From positions 23,107,912 to 23,171,911 of the forward strand of contig CM055093.1 in the NCBI GenBank assembly GCA_029204225.1: a DNA stretch of 64,000 nucleotides, written 5' to 3'. The first letter of the stretch is position 1, and each line of letters begins with the position of its first letter. The stretch is from Diphasiastrum complanatum. Its lineage: Eukaryota; Streptophyta; Lycopodiopsida; Lycopodiales; Lycopodiaceae. This document shows positions 58,901 to 64,000 of the stretch, piece by piece. The notes under the pieces are model-generated. The model had not been told where the DNA came from, did no database searches, and saw nothing but the letters and a program-made list of their open reading frames with translations. Made by a program: the position numbers and the translations under genes.

Positions 58901-61504
58901 TTATAAGTGTTGGAGACAACAAATTTAAAAGCTTGAACTCCATGGTTATGACCACTATATTAGTGTTGGCATGACCTTTATATAAGGTAGCATTGAAATT
59001 ACAAAGAAAGCATTTCGACATATGATAAAAATTTCAAAAGAGGAATGCTTGTCTATGAAGTTTTCCTTTCCCAGTTCAAACCATCCACCACTCATGAGGG
59101 AAGCCATGCAAAACATAGGACGTCATCAACAAATTTGATGGATTCAAAGTTCTAATTAGCCTATGGCTAGAAGGGCTTTTTTGAAATTTACATCGTAGTA
59201 GTTGCATCAAGGTGTAGGCTTATATGAAATTCATTTTTTTTGTTGTTTTGTTGAACTAACGTGTTCATTCTAGTAGTTTTGTGGTTTAAGGAATTCTAGC
59301 TAGAGGGCTCTCTGGTTTATTGTTGGGATTGCAAAGTCAATATTATGATGTTATAACTTAGTTTCCATGAGCAACTTTTGTTGACACAACACATTATGTT
59401 GATGTGATTAATTGCATTTAATGTTCAGGCTAAAGGCTTTGGTTGCTCTTCCAAAGGTGTCTGGAGCTTGTGCAATGGCAATTGCAAAGAAGTATCCTAA
59501 CATGCGTTCTTTGTTGAATGCTTATTTAGATCCTTCATTAACTGTGAGTATATTTGCTTGATTTCTAGTTTTTGTTTTTTCGTTTAGAACTTTAATAATT
59601 TTGGAACTAATTATGATTCTTCGTGAGTCTCATTTGAGTGATGGATTGAAGGTTTGTAAAAGAGTTTCTATCTCCATATGATACACCTAGAGGAATCTTT
59701 TCTTGTAAGTTTGCATGCTATTTTATATGTAAAAAATCTACATAGCCCCAAGTTATTTGAGGATATAAAAAGCTGATGGAGCTAATGTAGAATTTTAGAT
59801 ATTGTATGATTAGAAGAAGTCTAAAAACTCGAGAATGTAAAATCTTTGCATTGCAACCTAATCGGACCTTGACGAGCATTACTTTATCAATATAAAAGTT
59901 TTCTCTAAGCAAAGTAATTGATAAATTATTGTGGTCATCGATGAAAGCCTATAGTAATAGAAAGCATATCAATCATGTCTTGAGGTCAAAGACACTAAAA
60001 AGCTCATATTTTTTAAACAAGCTTTGTGAATTTGCAACATCATTTTCATAGAAGGCAATTACAAATTCATCACTCATGCATTCTTGTTTTTGGGCTTCAA
60101 CATTTTACCTATATTTACATGCCTATTAACACGAGTGTATTTTAGTTTCTCGCATAGTTGCCCCATAATGTCGTTCATAACTATATTAGTTCATCATTTT
60201 AGACTAGAAATGTTATCTTTTGACAAACATCTTTTGCAATTTTTATTGTATATGTTTGCATGACAATATATGTCTGTAAACTTAATGATGCTTGTGGTAC
60301 ACTAACCATCATGTGTGTAAACTATATCATGTACATGGACTATTCAATATATTTGAATGGACTTTATTTTATGTAAAACTGTGCATTGTATTATGCACAA
60401 AGGTCCCTTTTTTTGTGTAATAAGTATATGTAATGTCATAAAGTTTGAAGATGCTATCATACAATTTGTGAATATGAATTATGAACACAAATCAAAGATA
60501 TGCCTTTACATGAAACATTTGACAGTAAATGGAGAGCAAAAAACAATCCTTAACTAAGAATCTTGCATGCCATTAAGCATAGTCTATGGTAGGCATAGAC
60601 CCTACAAGAGATGCGAATGAGTCACCTAAAATGAACTCAAGCATAAGAAGCAATCAATTCTTTATTGTGGCTCTTCTATTTATACTATTTAGGGAAGTGC
60701 TAAATTAGGATTGGGGCATCCAAAAGGCACGTGTGTTCTACAAGTCGGAAAAACAGGCACGAATATAACTGAGGCCTTTAATGAAAAAAGGGGCTTGACA
60801 TAGAGTAGTAATACTTCTCCAAGGTATGTTTATGTAGCACATGTCCATATCTCTCCCCTCCATACTTGATATTGCCTTGAAGGTGGATCAAAGGAAAAAG
60901 AGCACGTGTGAAAGAAAGAATTGTTGTACTACTATTGTAAAGAGATGACAATAAAAAGTTGAGTATTTCGTGGTGGTCAAATTTATGGCCAATGCTCTTT
61001 GGTTGACATGAGCCTTGGCATCGATGGCCTCAATCATAGGTTGCCCATGTCACTGTACTTAAACTTGGCAATGTCGTTTGCTCTGTTGAACTATGACTTG
61101 AAGAATAACAACTAGTAGGTATGGAATTAACTTTGGATCGTCAAGGAAAGTAGGCGTATCATCCTCGAGAAGCATGAGTAGTAGGTGTCAATTGCAAGCG
61201 ATAGGTGGCTAGTCTAAGCTTTTCCACAATGCGAATGCACACGAGTCATAACTATGCTTTGAACTAGTAGCTATTTACCCAATGTAAGTAGAATTGTGAT
61301 TGCATTTGTGATTTCTTGTAGGTCCATCAGAAAGAGTTCCTTTTACAAGATCTTTTAAAAGAAGGATTGCTAACAGCACCAAGCAATGTTGGGAGGCGAA
61401 TTGGTCCAGCATGCTCTCGACGAGTATTTCGAATATTGATGGCACAAAATGGGAACCTTAAGACGGATGATGTGGAAGATGGAGCTGATCTTTTTGAAGA
61501 CTAA
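20532..61504 (+). CDS. EME1: EME1-like subunit of the MUS81 endonuclease (10 exons, about 41 kb)
   Basis: Joined exons 20532-20835, 27966-28912, 29156-29309, 29734-29945, 35519-35694, 46943-47000, 47121-47239, 47711-47800, 59429-59543 and 61322-61504 give 2358 nt, 785 residues plus stop. All junctions are GT-AG and all phases agree. In order: acidic N-terminus with two hydrophobic-acidic motifs; a charged coiled coil (about 239-445); an XPF/ERCC4-type nuclease-like domain (about 448-660), including [14 protein letters not shown]; and tandem helix-hairpin-helix motifs (about 687-785). EME1 proteins pair with MUS81 to cut branched DNA at stalled forks and in meiosis; EME1 itself is non-catalytic, in line with the lack of an ERKxxxD box here. 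The protein is longer than typical plant EME1 (roughly 550 residues), mainly through the coiled coil. More than 90% of the gene is intron. A sole copy in the window; expression is not shown. Confidence 0.9.
21431..21735 (+). repeat. 5' LTR of intron-1 Copia
   Basis: It pairs with 26307-26613. It ends TTCTCTTACA. Its first base is C where the 3' LTR has the canonical TG start, presumably a mutation. The following ATGGTTATGGGCCC could be a degenerate primer site. Confidence 0.88.
21892..23220 (+). pseudogene. Copia gag and protease start, interrupted
   Basis: The ATG at 21892 begins [17 protein letters not shown], a typical Copia gag start, with a TGA about 36 codons in. After [12 protein letters not shown] the frame is broken by a 330-bp unrelated insert (22166-22497). 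It resumes as [19 protein letters not shown] and [16 protein letters not shown]. The zinc knuckle near 22920 is frameshifted; the pieces [11 protein letters not shown] lie in the next frame. The protease signature [15 protein letters not shown] is at 23173-23217, directly before a TGA. Confidence 0.85.
22166..22497 (+). repeat. 300-bp repeat, copy 2, inserted in Copia gag
   Basis: It matches 11735-12040 in the same orientation. It lies between the two halves of gag and replaces about 10-15 gag codons. No clear target duplication is seen. Confidence 0.75.
23221..23956 (+). pseudogene. Copia protease end and integrase N-terminal half
   Basis: The frame from about 23270 gives [20 protein letters not shown], then [20 protein letters not shown] and [14 protein letters not shown] (zinc-binding HHCC). 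[20 protein letters not shown] follows, with the first catalytic Asp. It ends in a frameshift after [11 protein letters not shown]. Confidence 0.88.
23959..25284 (+). pseudogene. Copia integrase C-terminal half and reverse transcriptase
   Basis: A 441-codon frame: [18 protein letters not shown] (second Asp) and [20 protein letters not shown] (Glu). A frame break follows near 24130, where part of the conserved linker reads in another frame. Then [18 protein letters not shown], an acidic linker, and RT with [20 protein letters not shown] and [21 protein letters not shown] stop at 25282 cuts RT just before its YVDD box. Confidence 0.9.
25285..26292 (+). pseudogene. Copia RT palm end and RNase H
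   Basis: [18 protein letters not shown] carries the YVDD catalytic box. [20 protein letters not shown] and [20 protein letters not shown] open the RNase [34 protein letters not shown] and [17 protein letters not shown] complete it, ending at a TGA at 26290. In-frame stops are near 25699 and 25828. It ends 14 bp before the 3' LTR. Confidence 0.9.
26307..26613 (+). repeat. 3' LTR of intron-1 Copia
   Basis: It follows a purine tract (GAGTTGGGGAT) and runs from TGACCGG to CTTACA. The direct repeat TAATT comes next at 26614. Confidence 0.9.
27402..27840. repeat. 224-bp tandem duplication in EME1 intron 1
   Basis: 27402-27625 and 27626-27840 share ACTGGAATACCA, GACCTCTCCACAAAAC or GTTACCTCTCCACAAAAC, GAGGCTGTAAAGGCATAT and GTGAAA-CATG in the same order. 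Small indels and substitutions separate the two copies. Confidence 0.85.
27966..28912 (+). CDS. EME1: EME1 exon 2, acidic motif and coiled coil
   Basis: Residues 102-417. It starts [14 protein letters not shown], a hydrophobic-acidic motif shared with plant EME1. After about 130 low-complexity residues comes a Lys/Glu/Arg-rich coiled coil with two copies of a 52-residue unit (KYRDELKAA...; 28601-28756 and 28757-28912). The donor is AAAAGAG|GTATCA, phase 0. Confidence 0.85.
29156..29309 (+). CDS. EME1: EME1 exon 3, start of nuclease-like domain
   Basis: Continues the coiled coil ([20 protein letters not shown]) into [19 protein letters not shown] and SGLIGG, the first strand of the ERCC4-type fold in EME1. 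Acceptor TGTTTAG, donor GGAG|GTATGT. Confidence 0.92.
29734..29945 (+). CDS. EME1: EME1 exon 4
   Basis: [20 protein letters not shown] followed by [11 protein letters not shown] matches the EME1 pattern of a helix, a strand and a W-x-M motif. The rest ([14 protein letters not shown]...) is a variable linker. Acceptor TATGCAG, donor CACAG|GTATGC. Confidence 0.92.
30268..35276 (-). mobile_element. hAT DNA transposon with 8-bp target duplication
   Basis: CTTTAGCC flanks both sides (30260-30267 and 35277-35284), the 8-bp target duplication typical of hAT. The ends are CATAGAATC... on the left and ...GGGTTCTATG on the right, an 8/9 inverted match. Both 70-bp ends are packed with GGTTC/GAACCGTAC words in both orientations, as expected for subterminal transposase-binding repeats. 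It encodes a degenerate BED/DUF659-type transposase on the minus strand. Confidence 0.93.
30656..34708 (-). pseudogene. hAT transposase (BED zinc finger, DUF659-like), broken
   Basis: ATG at 34708 ([15 protein letters not shown]). BED-type finger [18 protein letters not shown] with a downstream CPHMP; a Pro-rich region; a TAG at 33989-33991; then [20 protein letters not shown]. After frameshifts, [19 protein letters not shown] is part of the RNase H-like DUF659 fold. [20 protein letters not shown] follows. [14 protein letters not shown] and [16 protein letters not shown] belong to the C-terminal dimerisation region, interrupted by two likely introns (near 32700-32826 and 32260-32355). A long acidic and then Arg/Gly-rich tail ends near 30720. 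Confidence 0.88.
35519..35694 (+). CDS. EME1: EME1 exon 5
   Basis: [20 protein letters not shown], then [20 protein letters not shown]: the two central strands and helices of the EME1 nuclease-like domain. The donor is AAAAGAA|GTAAGG, phase 2. A GA microsatellite starts 11 bp into the intron. Confidence 0.95.
35706..35760. repeat. (GA)n microsatellite
   Basis: About 27 units starting 12 bases after the exon 5 donor. It directly abuts the truncated LTR of the antisense element. Confidence 0.97.
35766..36535 (-). repeat. 3' LTR of antisense gag-only element
   Basis: Matches 44695-45745, for example GACATGCATTTAGATTTAGTA, GGTTGTTAATGGTCCTAGTC, GGAAGCGTCCTTCCC and CACTAGACGAGGATTT. Its inner edge reads GGTTACA and then CTTCCTCCCCCC, so on the minus strand a polypurine tract AGGGGGGAGG precedes a TGTAACC LTR start. 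The outer end is lost in the GA tract. Confidence 0.85.
36536..38082 (-). pseudogene. Gypsy-type gag of the antisense element
   Basis: Minus strand from about 38020: coiled-coil-like [26 protein letters not shown]-type gag core with [20 protein letters not shown], and [19 protein letters not shown] degenerate zinc knuckle lies near 37080 in a Lys-rich region. There is no protease, RT or integrase between gag and the polypurine tract at 36536, only about 400 bp, so the element appears to encode gag alone. Its 5' leader resumes after the chromovirus at 44464. Confidence 0.75.
38083..38547 (+). repeat. 5' LTR of the chromovirus
   Basis: Starts AGTTACGGACTAC and ends GATCATAACT just before the primer site. 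A TATTTATAGGGGC box at about 38388 could be the promoter TATA region. Confidence 0.95.
38548..38559 (+). promoter_or_regulatory. Primer binding site TGGTATCAGAGC
   Basis: A perfect plant initiator-Met type primer site, abutting the LTR with no spacer. Confidence 0.93.
38736..38757. other. Perfect 22-bp palindrome in chromovirus leader
   Basis: The core GCGGAAGTACTTCCGC extends three bases on each side as a perfect inverted repeat, 177 bp after the primer site. In retroelement RNA such a sequence could pair with a second copy (a dimer-initiation type site). The sequence shows only the symmetry. Confidence 0.6.
38893..39090 (+). repeat. Three tandem copies in chromovirus leader
   Basis: GATTGGAGGCTGTCCAGCGC recurs with small changes in units starting near 38901, 38981 and 39049. 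Each copy is followed by a CCC-TTTCAT word. Spacing is 80 and 68 bp. Confidence 0.9.
39319..43917 (+). pseudogene. Chromovirus gag-pol polyprotein with four in-frame stops
   Basis: One reading frame from ATG at 39319 to TGA at 43915 (1533 codons), with no frameshift. It has stops at 39865 (TAG), 39997 (TGA), 40843 (TAG) and 42787 (TAG). Order: gag; zinc knuckle [14 protein letters not shown] (near 40291); protease [14 protein letters not shown] (near 40573); RT with [12 protein letters not shown] (near 41590); RNase H with [16 protein letters not shown] (near 42025); integrase zinc region [10 protein letters not shown] (near 42705). Then the catalytic core with [26 protein letters not shown] and [17 protein letters not shown]. 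The C-terminal chromodomain, [20 protein letters not shown] (near 43741), likely targets integration to modified chromatin. Confidence 0.93.
43994..44458 (+). repeat. 3' LTR of the chromovirus
   Basis: Preceded by the purine-rich GCCAGGGAG. Same length as the 5' LTR and 98% identical by eye. Confidence 0.95.
44660..44671 (-). promoter_or_regulatory. Primer binding site of the antisense gag-only element
   Basis: The minus strand reads TGGTATCGGAGC, one change from the Met-type primer site, two bases inside the LTR. Confidence 0.75.
44674..45745 (-). repeat. 5' LTR of the antisense gag-only element
   Basis: Starts on the plus strand at TGTGATAGATCC. It pairs with 35766-36535 but carries an extra ~370-bp stretch (about 44932-45345) that the other LTR lacks. 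Similarity stops near 45745, so the outer end is lost. Confidence 0.8.
46868..46914. repeat. (GA)n microsatellite next to EME1 exon 6
   Basis: About 23 GA units ending 28 bp before the exon 6 acceptor boundary. Confidence 0.97.
46943..47000 (+). CDS. EME1: EME1 exon 6 (58-nt small exon)
   Basis: Encodes [19 protein letters not shown] after the split Lys codon. It corresponds to the conserved QYK...W-x-R-P-x-V-E segment of EME1. The acceptor AATAG follows a purine-rich tract and lacks a pyrimidine run; the donor is GAGCAG|GTGCAC. Only this exon restores phase between exons 5 and 7. Confidence 0.88.
47121..47239 (+). CDS. EME1: EME1 exon 7
   Basis: [20 protein letters not shown] then [37 protein letters not shown] is an EME1 signature at the position where MUS81/XPF carry catalytic residues. 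Acceptor CTGCAG, donor TTTTAA|GTATGT. Confidence 0.95.
47711..47800 (+). CDS. EME1: EME1 exon 8
   Basis: [20 protein letters not shown] then NKEAVKNDI links the nuclease-like domain to the helix-hairpin-helix region, matching the LT-LSV segment of EME1. It ends with TG, which joins G at 59429 to make Trp. Confidence 0.94.
48011..48350 (-). pseudogene. Unrecognised protein-like frame
   Basis: The minus frame from about 48350 reads [20 protein letters not shown]. One stop follows near 48245, then [20 protein letters not shown] and [20 protein letters not shown]. Composition and a single stop over 110 codons look like real decayed coding sequence. I do not recognise the family; it may be a LINE or another mobile-element gene, or a processed gene fragment. 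Confidence 0.3.
48517..48753. mobile_element. Foldback/MITE-like element
   Basis: 48517-48557 and 48566-48606 are near-perfect inverted arms of 41 bases (AAAGATAGCACG.../...GCATGCTATCTTT) around an 8-base loop. A further inverted copy of the end motif, GTAGCACACCATGTGCTATC, is at 48729-48748, so the outermost ends also match in inverted orientation. There is no coding capacity. Confidence 0.75.
48954..49290 (-). pseudogene. Ty3/Gypsy integrase scrap
   Basis: Minus strand: [20 protein letters not shown] (first catalytic Asp) and, after frame damage, [15 protein letters not shown] (catalytic Glu region). The middle of the core is mostly missing or shifted. Confidence 0.75.
49440..51400 (+). 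pseudogene. Second hAT (DUF659-type) transposase, degenerate
   Basis: Plus strand. [20 protein letters not shown] and [19 protein letters not shown] match the DUF659 part of the intron-4 hAT ([36 protein letters not shown]). After a likely intron ending CTGTAG at 50212 comes [20 protein letters not shown]. Then [20 protein letters not shown] and [20 protein letters not shown], the dimerisation region, and an acidic tail. The BED finger and N-terminus are absent. Several stops. Confidence 0.85.
51700..51920 (+). other. Probable 3' subterminal region of the second hAT
   Basis: 51810-51900 carries at least four CGGAAC/GGAACG words, like the subterminal repeats of the intron-4 hAT. No terminal inverted repeat or 8-bp duplication could be assigned. 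Confidence 0.4.
51925..52340 (+). repeat. Lone Athila-type LTR fragment
   Basis: Shares GGCCTAAAAGTCAAGTTAG and GGGAGGTAGAAATCAGCCAA with the minus-strand LTR at 12174-12990, followed by a TATAAATAG box. No primer site follows, so it is a solo or truncated LTR. Confidence 0.65.
52636..52865. repeat. 129-bp tandem duplication
   Basis: CATAATTGGTCAACCAACC...CTCGGTTTTGATGCCATG and CATAGTTGGTCAGCCAACC...CTCGGTTTTGATGCAATT are adjacent copies, with internal indels. Confidence 0.8.
52898..53860 (-). pseudogene. Ty3/Gypsy reverse transcriptase and RNase H (fragment C)
   Basis: Minus strand. [20 protein letters not shown] and [20 protein letters not shown] begin [22 protein letters not shown] and [19 protein letters not shown] follow, with the YxDD box changed to [24 protein letters not shown] and [20 protein letters not shown] start RNase H. 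The element stops at about 52898, with no integrase and no 3' LTR. Confidence 0.88.
53861..54640 (-). pseudogene. Ty3/Gypsy protease and linker (fragment C)
   Basis: Minus strand. [20 protein letters not shown] (near 54510-54455) is the protease active site with Asp-Asp-Gly-Ala. [20 protein letters not shown] (near 54040-53980) is the segment that precedes Gypsy RT. Several stops. Confidence 0.8.
54641..56280 (-). pseudogene. Ty3/Gypsy gag (fragment C)
   Basis: ATG at 56280 on the minus strand opens [20 protein letters not shown] with a coiled-coil end. From 55341 [20 protein letters not shown] and [20 protein letters not shown] are the gag core. A zinc knuckle [12 protein letters not shown] near 54770 is followed by a stop before its last Cys. 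Frames are broken between 55350 and 56060. Confidence 0.82.
56281..57241 (-). other. 5' leader of Gypsy fragment C
   Basis: Lies between the primer site and the gag ATG. No coding similarity is seen. Confidence 0.55.
57242..57254 (-). promoter_or_regulatory. Primer binding site of Gypsy fragment C
   Basis: The minus strand reads TGGTATCAGAGCC, one base from the LTR edge. Confidence 0.85.
57256..57623 (-). repeat. 5' LTR of Gypsy fragment C
   Basis: On the minus strand it runs from TGTTGGTGCTACAAG to TTCCTAACA, TG...CA ends 368 bp apart, next to the primer site. No second LTR exists in the window, consistent with a 3'-truncated element. Confidence 0.7.
57624..59428. other. End of EME1 intron 8, no gene seen
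   Basis: AT-rich. Contains a short CA run near 58601-58614 and a 14-bp palindromic G-box (CTGCCACGTGGCAG) at 58692-58705. No protein similarity. Confidence 0.5.
59429..59543 (+). CDS. EME1: EME1 exon 9, first helix-hairpin-helix
   Basis: [20 protein letters not shown] then [19 protein letters not shown]: the first helix-hairpin-helix of the C-terminal DNA-binding and MUS81-pairing domain. It lies 11.6 kb from the previous exon. Acceptor TGTTCAG, donor ACT|GTGAGT. Confidence 0.96.
59544..61321 (+). other. EME1 intron 9 (1.8 kb)
   Basis: AT-rich, with no mobile element or gene recognised. Confidence 0.7.
61322..61504 (+). CDS. EME1: EME1 exon 10, second helix-hairpin-helix and stop
   Basis: [20 protein letters not shown] then [20 protein letters not shown], and the end [16 protein letters not shown] followed by TAA. 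Matches the conserved EME1 C-terminus (RRIG...CSRR; K-TDDVE-GA). Acceptor TTCTTGTAG. Confidence 0.96.
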   Translation, partial: VHQKEFLLQDLLKEGLLTAPSNVGRRIGPACSRRVFRILMAQNGNLKTDDVEDGADLFED

Positions 61505-62690
61505 ACAAGCTTCAAGATAGATTATGTTAGGTCTATAACATTTGTTCTATTGATGTTTTTTTTTAAAAAATTCGTTGATAATATTTAACTCTTTAGACTA
61601 ACCTTTCAATATTGAGAAAATGCTTTGTTCAATGTGAATCCATTGAAATCAAGTGTATATTGGTGATTTCATTGGGCCAATATCCTAACATGTAGCTTTT
61701 GCCATTTTTCTTTTTCTCTTGCATTTATATTGAAGATATGGACAAGATATATAGCATACAAAAATTCGAACAAGTCAAGAGAACCAAAAAAATTGATAGC
61801 AATAAGGATAAACCTATGAGGTACATGTTATAATGGATTAGGTTTCCAACTCAAACTCTATTATGTGTACTTTGCAAAAAAGCAATTTAGGCCAAATTAG
61901 GATAAAATCCAATAGTGTTGAAGAGTCAATGAAAGAGGAGGTGAATGTTCATATCATTATAAATATGCATTTTTTGCTTACCAAATGATAAATATGGTGC
62001 TTTTTCCTACATTGGCAGGCGTATGTGTCAAACTTCCATTGGGAGATTCTCACGAGCAATAATTTTTTGTTACTATTCCTTTTTGTTCATGTCGTATTCT
62101 TGTGGCTTGTCATTTGAATTCATAGTCAAAAATTCAAAATTTATTTTTGTTAGGAAGTTGTGGCGAACATGTGGGACAATTTGGTGCTTTTTATATTGGG
62201 AGAACTTGTAGACATGTTTACTTGCTCAATTATAGTATTGTGAAACAAAATTGATCTTTAGAAAAAAGTCAAGTACTTCCAAATCTTGTTGCAGTAAGAT
62301 TTAATGAGATGGTGTTGTAATGAGATGTTTAAAGCCAAGTTTTTTTAATTTGCCAGTTTGTTTTCTTTCTTTCAATTGTTAAAAATTGCCATTGCACTTT
62401 CAAAATTGAGAAAACCTAATGCTCTTGTGGTGTAAGGAGTATTTCCTAATGTTGATAAAGTGACACTCATATTTTAGAAATTCTTGAGGGTCATACCCTA
62501 CCCCTCCGAAAGGTTTTACCATGACTTATAAAAAATGAGGTATATGCCAAAGAGAAGCACAAGTTGTTGTAGAGGAGTAGATTTCTTTGTCATATGGTGA
62601 TAAAAAAGATTCCAAAGAAGATGTGTGATTTCAAAAGTGGAAAGTCCAATTGTTGTCCATATAAGTCAACGCTTTCTATGGTTATGTGGA
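61505..62690. other. EME1 3' flank, nothing recognised
   Basis: No further exon is expected, since the stop matches the family's end. No clear AATAAA signal can be assigned close to the stop. No other gene is visible. Confidence 0.5.
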
Positions 62691-62694
62691 ATGT

Positions 62695-62951
62695 TCAGTG
62701 TATCTGGACTGGTGAACGTTGAAAATTGTCACTTCTCACTTGACATTGGTTATTATAAATAATGATCAAACTAATTGAGCCTAGGCCTTTTGTTGATTGC
62801 AATAGTATTTTGGCCTTCGGGTCATATTCGATCTTCGGGGTGCCTTCGACCTTCGAGATCTCTTCGTCCTTCGGGACATCTTCGTACTTCGGGGTGTGTT
62901 CAACCTTCGAGATTTCTTCGTCAAGGTGGCAAGAGTTCACCATTTCTTACA
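62695..62951 (-). repeat. 3' LTR start of a Copia, with a 54-bp tandem repeat
   Basis: On the minus strand a purine tract CAAGAGGGAG precedes TGTAAGAAATGG, marking the LTR edge at 62951. Inside, 62805-62922 is a CTTCG-rich 54-bp tandem repeat. It is open on the minus strand (EEISKVEHTPKYEDVPKD, then EEISKVEGTPKIEYDPKA). The left end of the LTR is not defined. Confidence 0.55.
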
Positions 62952-63264
62952 CTCCCTCTTGAACGTTGCAACCTTTGTGTATGTCCAGTCCTATTGTCTT
63001 TCTTTGTTTTGTGAAGAGTGGTTTGTCGAGCGGCTTCGTGAGCAAATCTACAACCATGTCTTCGGATTTTATAAATTGGATATTCAGTTCTCCTTTTGAG
63101 ATCAGGTCTCGAAGTATTGAAATAAAGAGTGAAAGTACAAATGATAAGTGTCTTCCCATAACTGTCTGTGTAAACATTAAAACAATTTGCCAAATAGGTT
63201 TTGTATTCCCCAAGAGGTGCTTGAAGGCCCAAATCTTGACATCCAAGTTCACATGTTTAACCAC
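62952..63264 (-). pseudogene. Ty1/Copia RNase H C-terminus
   Basis: Minus strand: LISKGELNIQFIKSEDMVVD and LLTKPLDKPLFTKQRKTIGL, the usual end of Copia RNase H just before the polypurine tract. The upstream part is frame-damaged and fades out by about 63300. Confidence 0.85.
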
Positions 63265-63296
63265 AGATCAAGCACACCTTAAACTACAACATATTA

Positions 63297-64000
63297 GAGG
63301 GGTGAACCTGAACCTTAAAATTTGAAAACTTTATTTAGGAAAAACCTCCAAAACCCATTTGCATCTCCCAGAGTTGCAGAGCTTGATATCTTAGTTCTCA
63401 TAGCTCAGATTTAGGCCATCATACATGCTGAAACTATTGTCCAGAGGGCGAACCCAAACCATGAAACCTACTCTAGAAAACTGATTTCAAAGTTCTGGAA
63501 GTTTTTGGCTCTACGGCCTCAACATTAGCTCATCTAGGTTCGTCTCCTTCACCATTAATAGATCCCACTGAGCTCAGTACATAGGCCAGAGGATGGACCT
63601 AGATTCCAAGAATCTATTAGTAGTAATCAAAAGGTGAAATTTTTTTATTTTTTGCACTTTTGATCTGACCATTATACTTCTGAGTTTCCCCACCTACAAT
63701 TATTGATTTCACAAGTGTTTTACCTACTATACTCAAGGGGAGTACAAACTCCATCAAAAAAATTTCCAAGTGCAAGCCAAAAGTCAGATCTGCACTTTCC
63801 CAGATCTATACTAGTCTGCCAAATGAGATTGGGACTTGTATATTCCCAGATTGTACTTTATCAAAACTCACTAGAGATCTAGATTTGTCGATTTGTAGGT
63901 TGAGTTCCCCAATCATAAGGAGCTTAGGCAAACCTAGACTTCCACAGGATCAGCCTGAAAACTGCCTATTCTCAGAAATACACTTCCCCGATCTTGCCAT
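63297..64000. other. Right edge, imperfect long-period repeats
   Basis: Three related stretches start near 63297 (GGGGTGAACCTGAACC), 63445 (GAGGGCGAACCCAAACC) and 63590 (GAGGATGGACCTAGATTCC), spaced about 145-150 bp. No coding similarity is seen. Confidence 0.3.

Larger units (their letters stand above)
47801..59428 (+). other. EME1 intron 8 (11.6 kb)
   Basis: The longest intron. It contains a foldback element, a Gypsy integrase scrap, a second hAT, a lone LTR and a 5' half of an antisense Gypsy. No nested host gene is recognised. Confidence 0.75.

Noticed and set aside
20532-61504. MUS81 or XPF as the identity of the gene
   Set aside because: The catalytic ERKxxxD box is absent, and the [14 protein letters not shown] segment and the long N-terminal coiled coil are features of EME1.
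1-64000. tRNA or rRNA genes
   Set aside because: No cloverleaf or rRNA core sequence was noticed. The tRNA-like words are primer binding sites only.

Overview
This is plant nuclear DNA from a large, repeat-rich genome. The evidence is intron-split coding sequence with GT-AG junctions, Ty1/Copia and Ty3/Gypsy retrotransposons with plant-type primer sites (TGGTATCAGAGC and the tRNA-Asp-like TGGTGCCGTTGCCGGGGA), a chromovirus with a chromodomain, and hAT DNA transposons with BED and DUF659-type domains. One gene is spread over about 41 kb with introns up to 11.6 kb. That suits a gymnosperm, a fern or a large-genome angiosperm; I cannot narrow it further.

The one host gene I can support is on the + strand. 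It is a homologue of EME1, the non-catalytic partner of the MUS81 structure-specific endonuclease. I placed ten exons between 20532 and 61504. All nine introns are GT-AG and all phases agree, giving one open frame of 786 codons including the stop. The short 5' exon is the least certain. Introns 1, 4, 5 and 8 (7.1, 5.6, 11.2 and 11.6 kb) hold almost all the mobile DNA of the right two thirds of the window.

Layout. 1-2297: left-truncated Copia on the minus strand (gag, leader, primer site, 5' LTR). 2298-5344: no gene seen. 5345-12990: mosaic of minus-strand Gypsy fragments, with two Athila-type LTR/primer-site junctions. 13500-18307: two Copia relics joined head to head (minus, then plus). 18680-19078: Gypsy scrap. 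20288-20531: probable EME1 5' region. 21431-26613: Copia in EME1 intron 1 with 5-bp target duplication. 30268-35276: hAT in intron 4 with 8-bp target duplication. 35766-45745: old minus-strand gag-only LTR element in intron 5, split by a young chromovirus (38083-44458). 47801-59428 (intron 8): foldback/MITE, Gypsy integrase scrap, second hAT, lone LTR and a 5' half of a minus-strand Gypsy. 62695-63264: Copia 3' end, minus strand.

The mobile elements are nearly all broken by stops or frameshifts. The youngest is the chromovirus: its two 465-bp LTRs differ at 8 positions by eye, and its polyprotein frame has four stops but no frameshift. I found no tRNA, rRNA or CRISPR array and no convincing new defence or metabolic system. 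The strongest results are the recovery of EME1 from very short scattered exons and a chromovirus with unusual AG...CT LTR ends.
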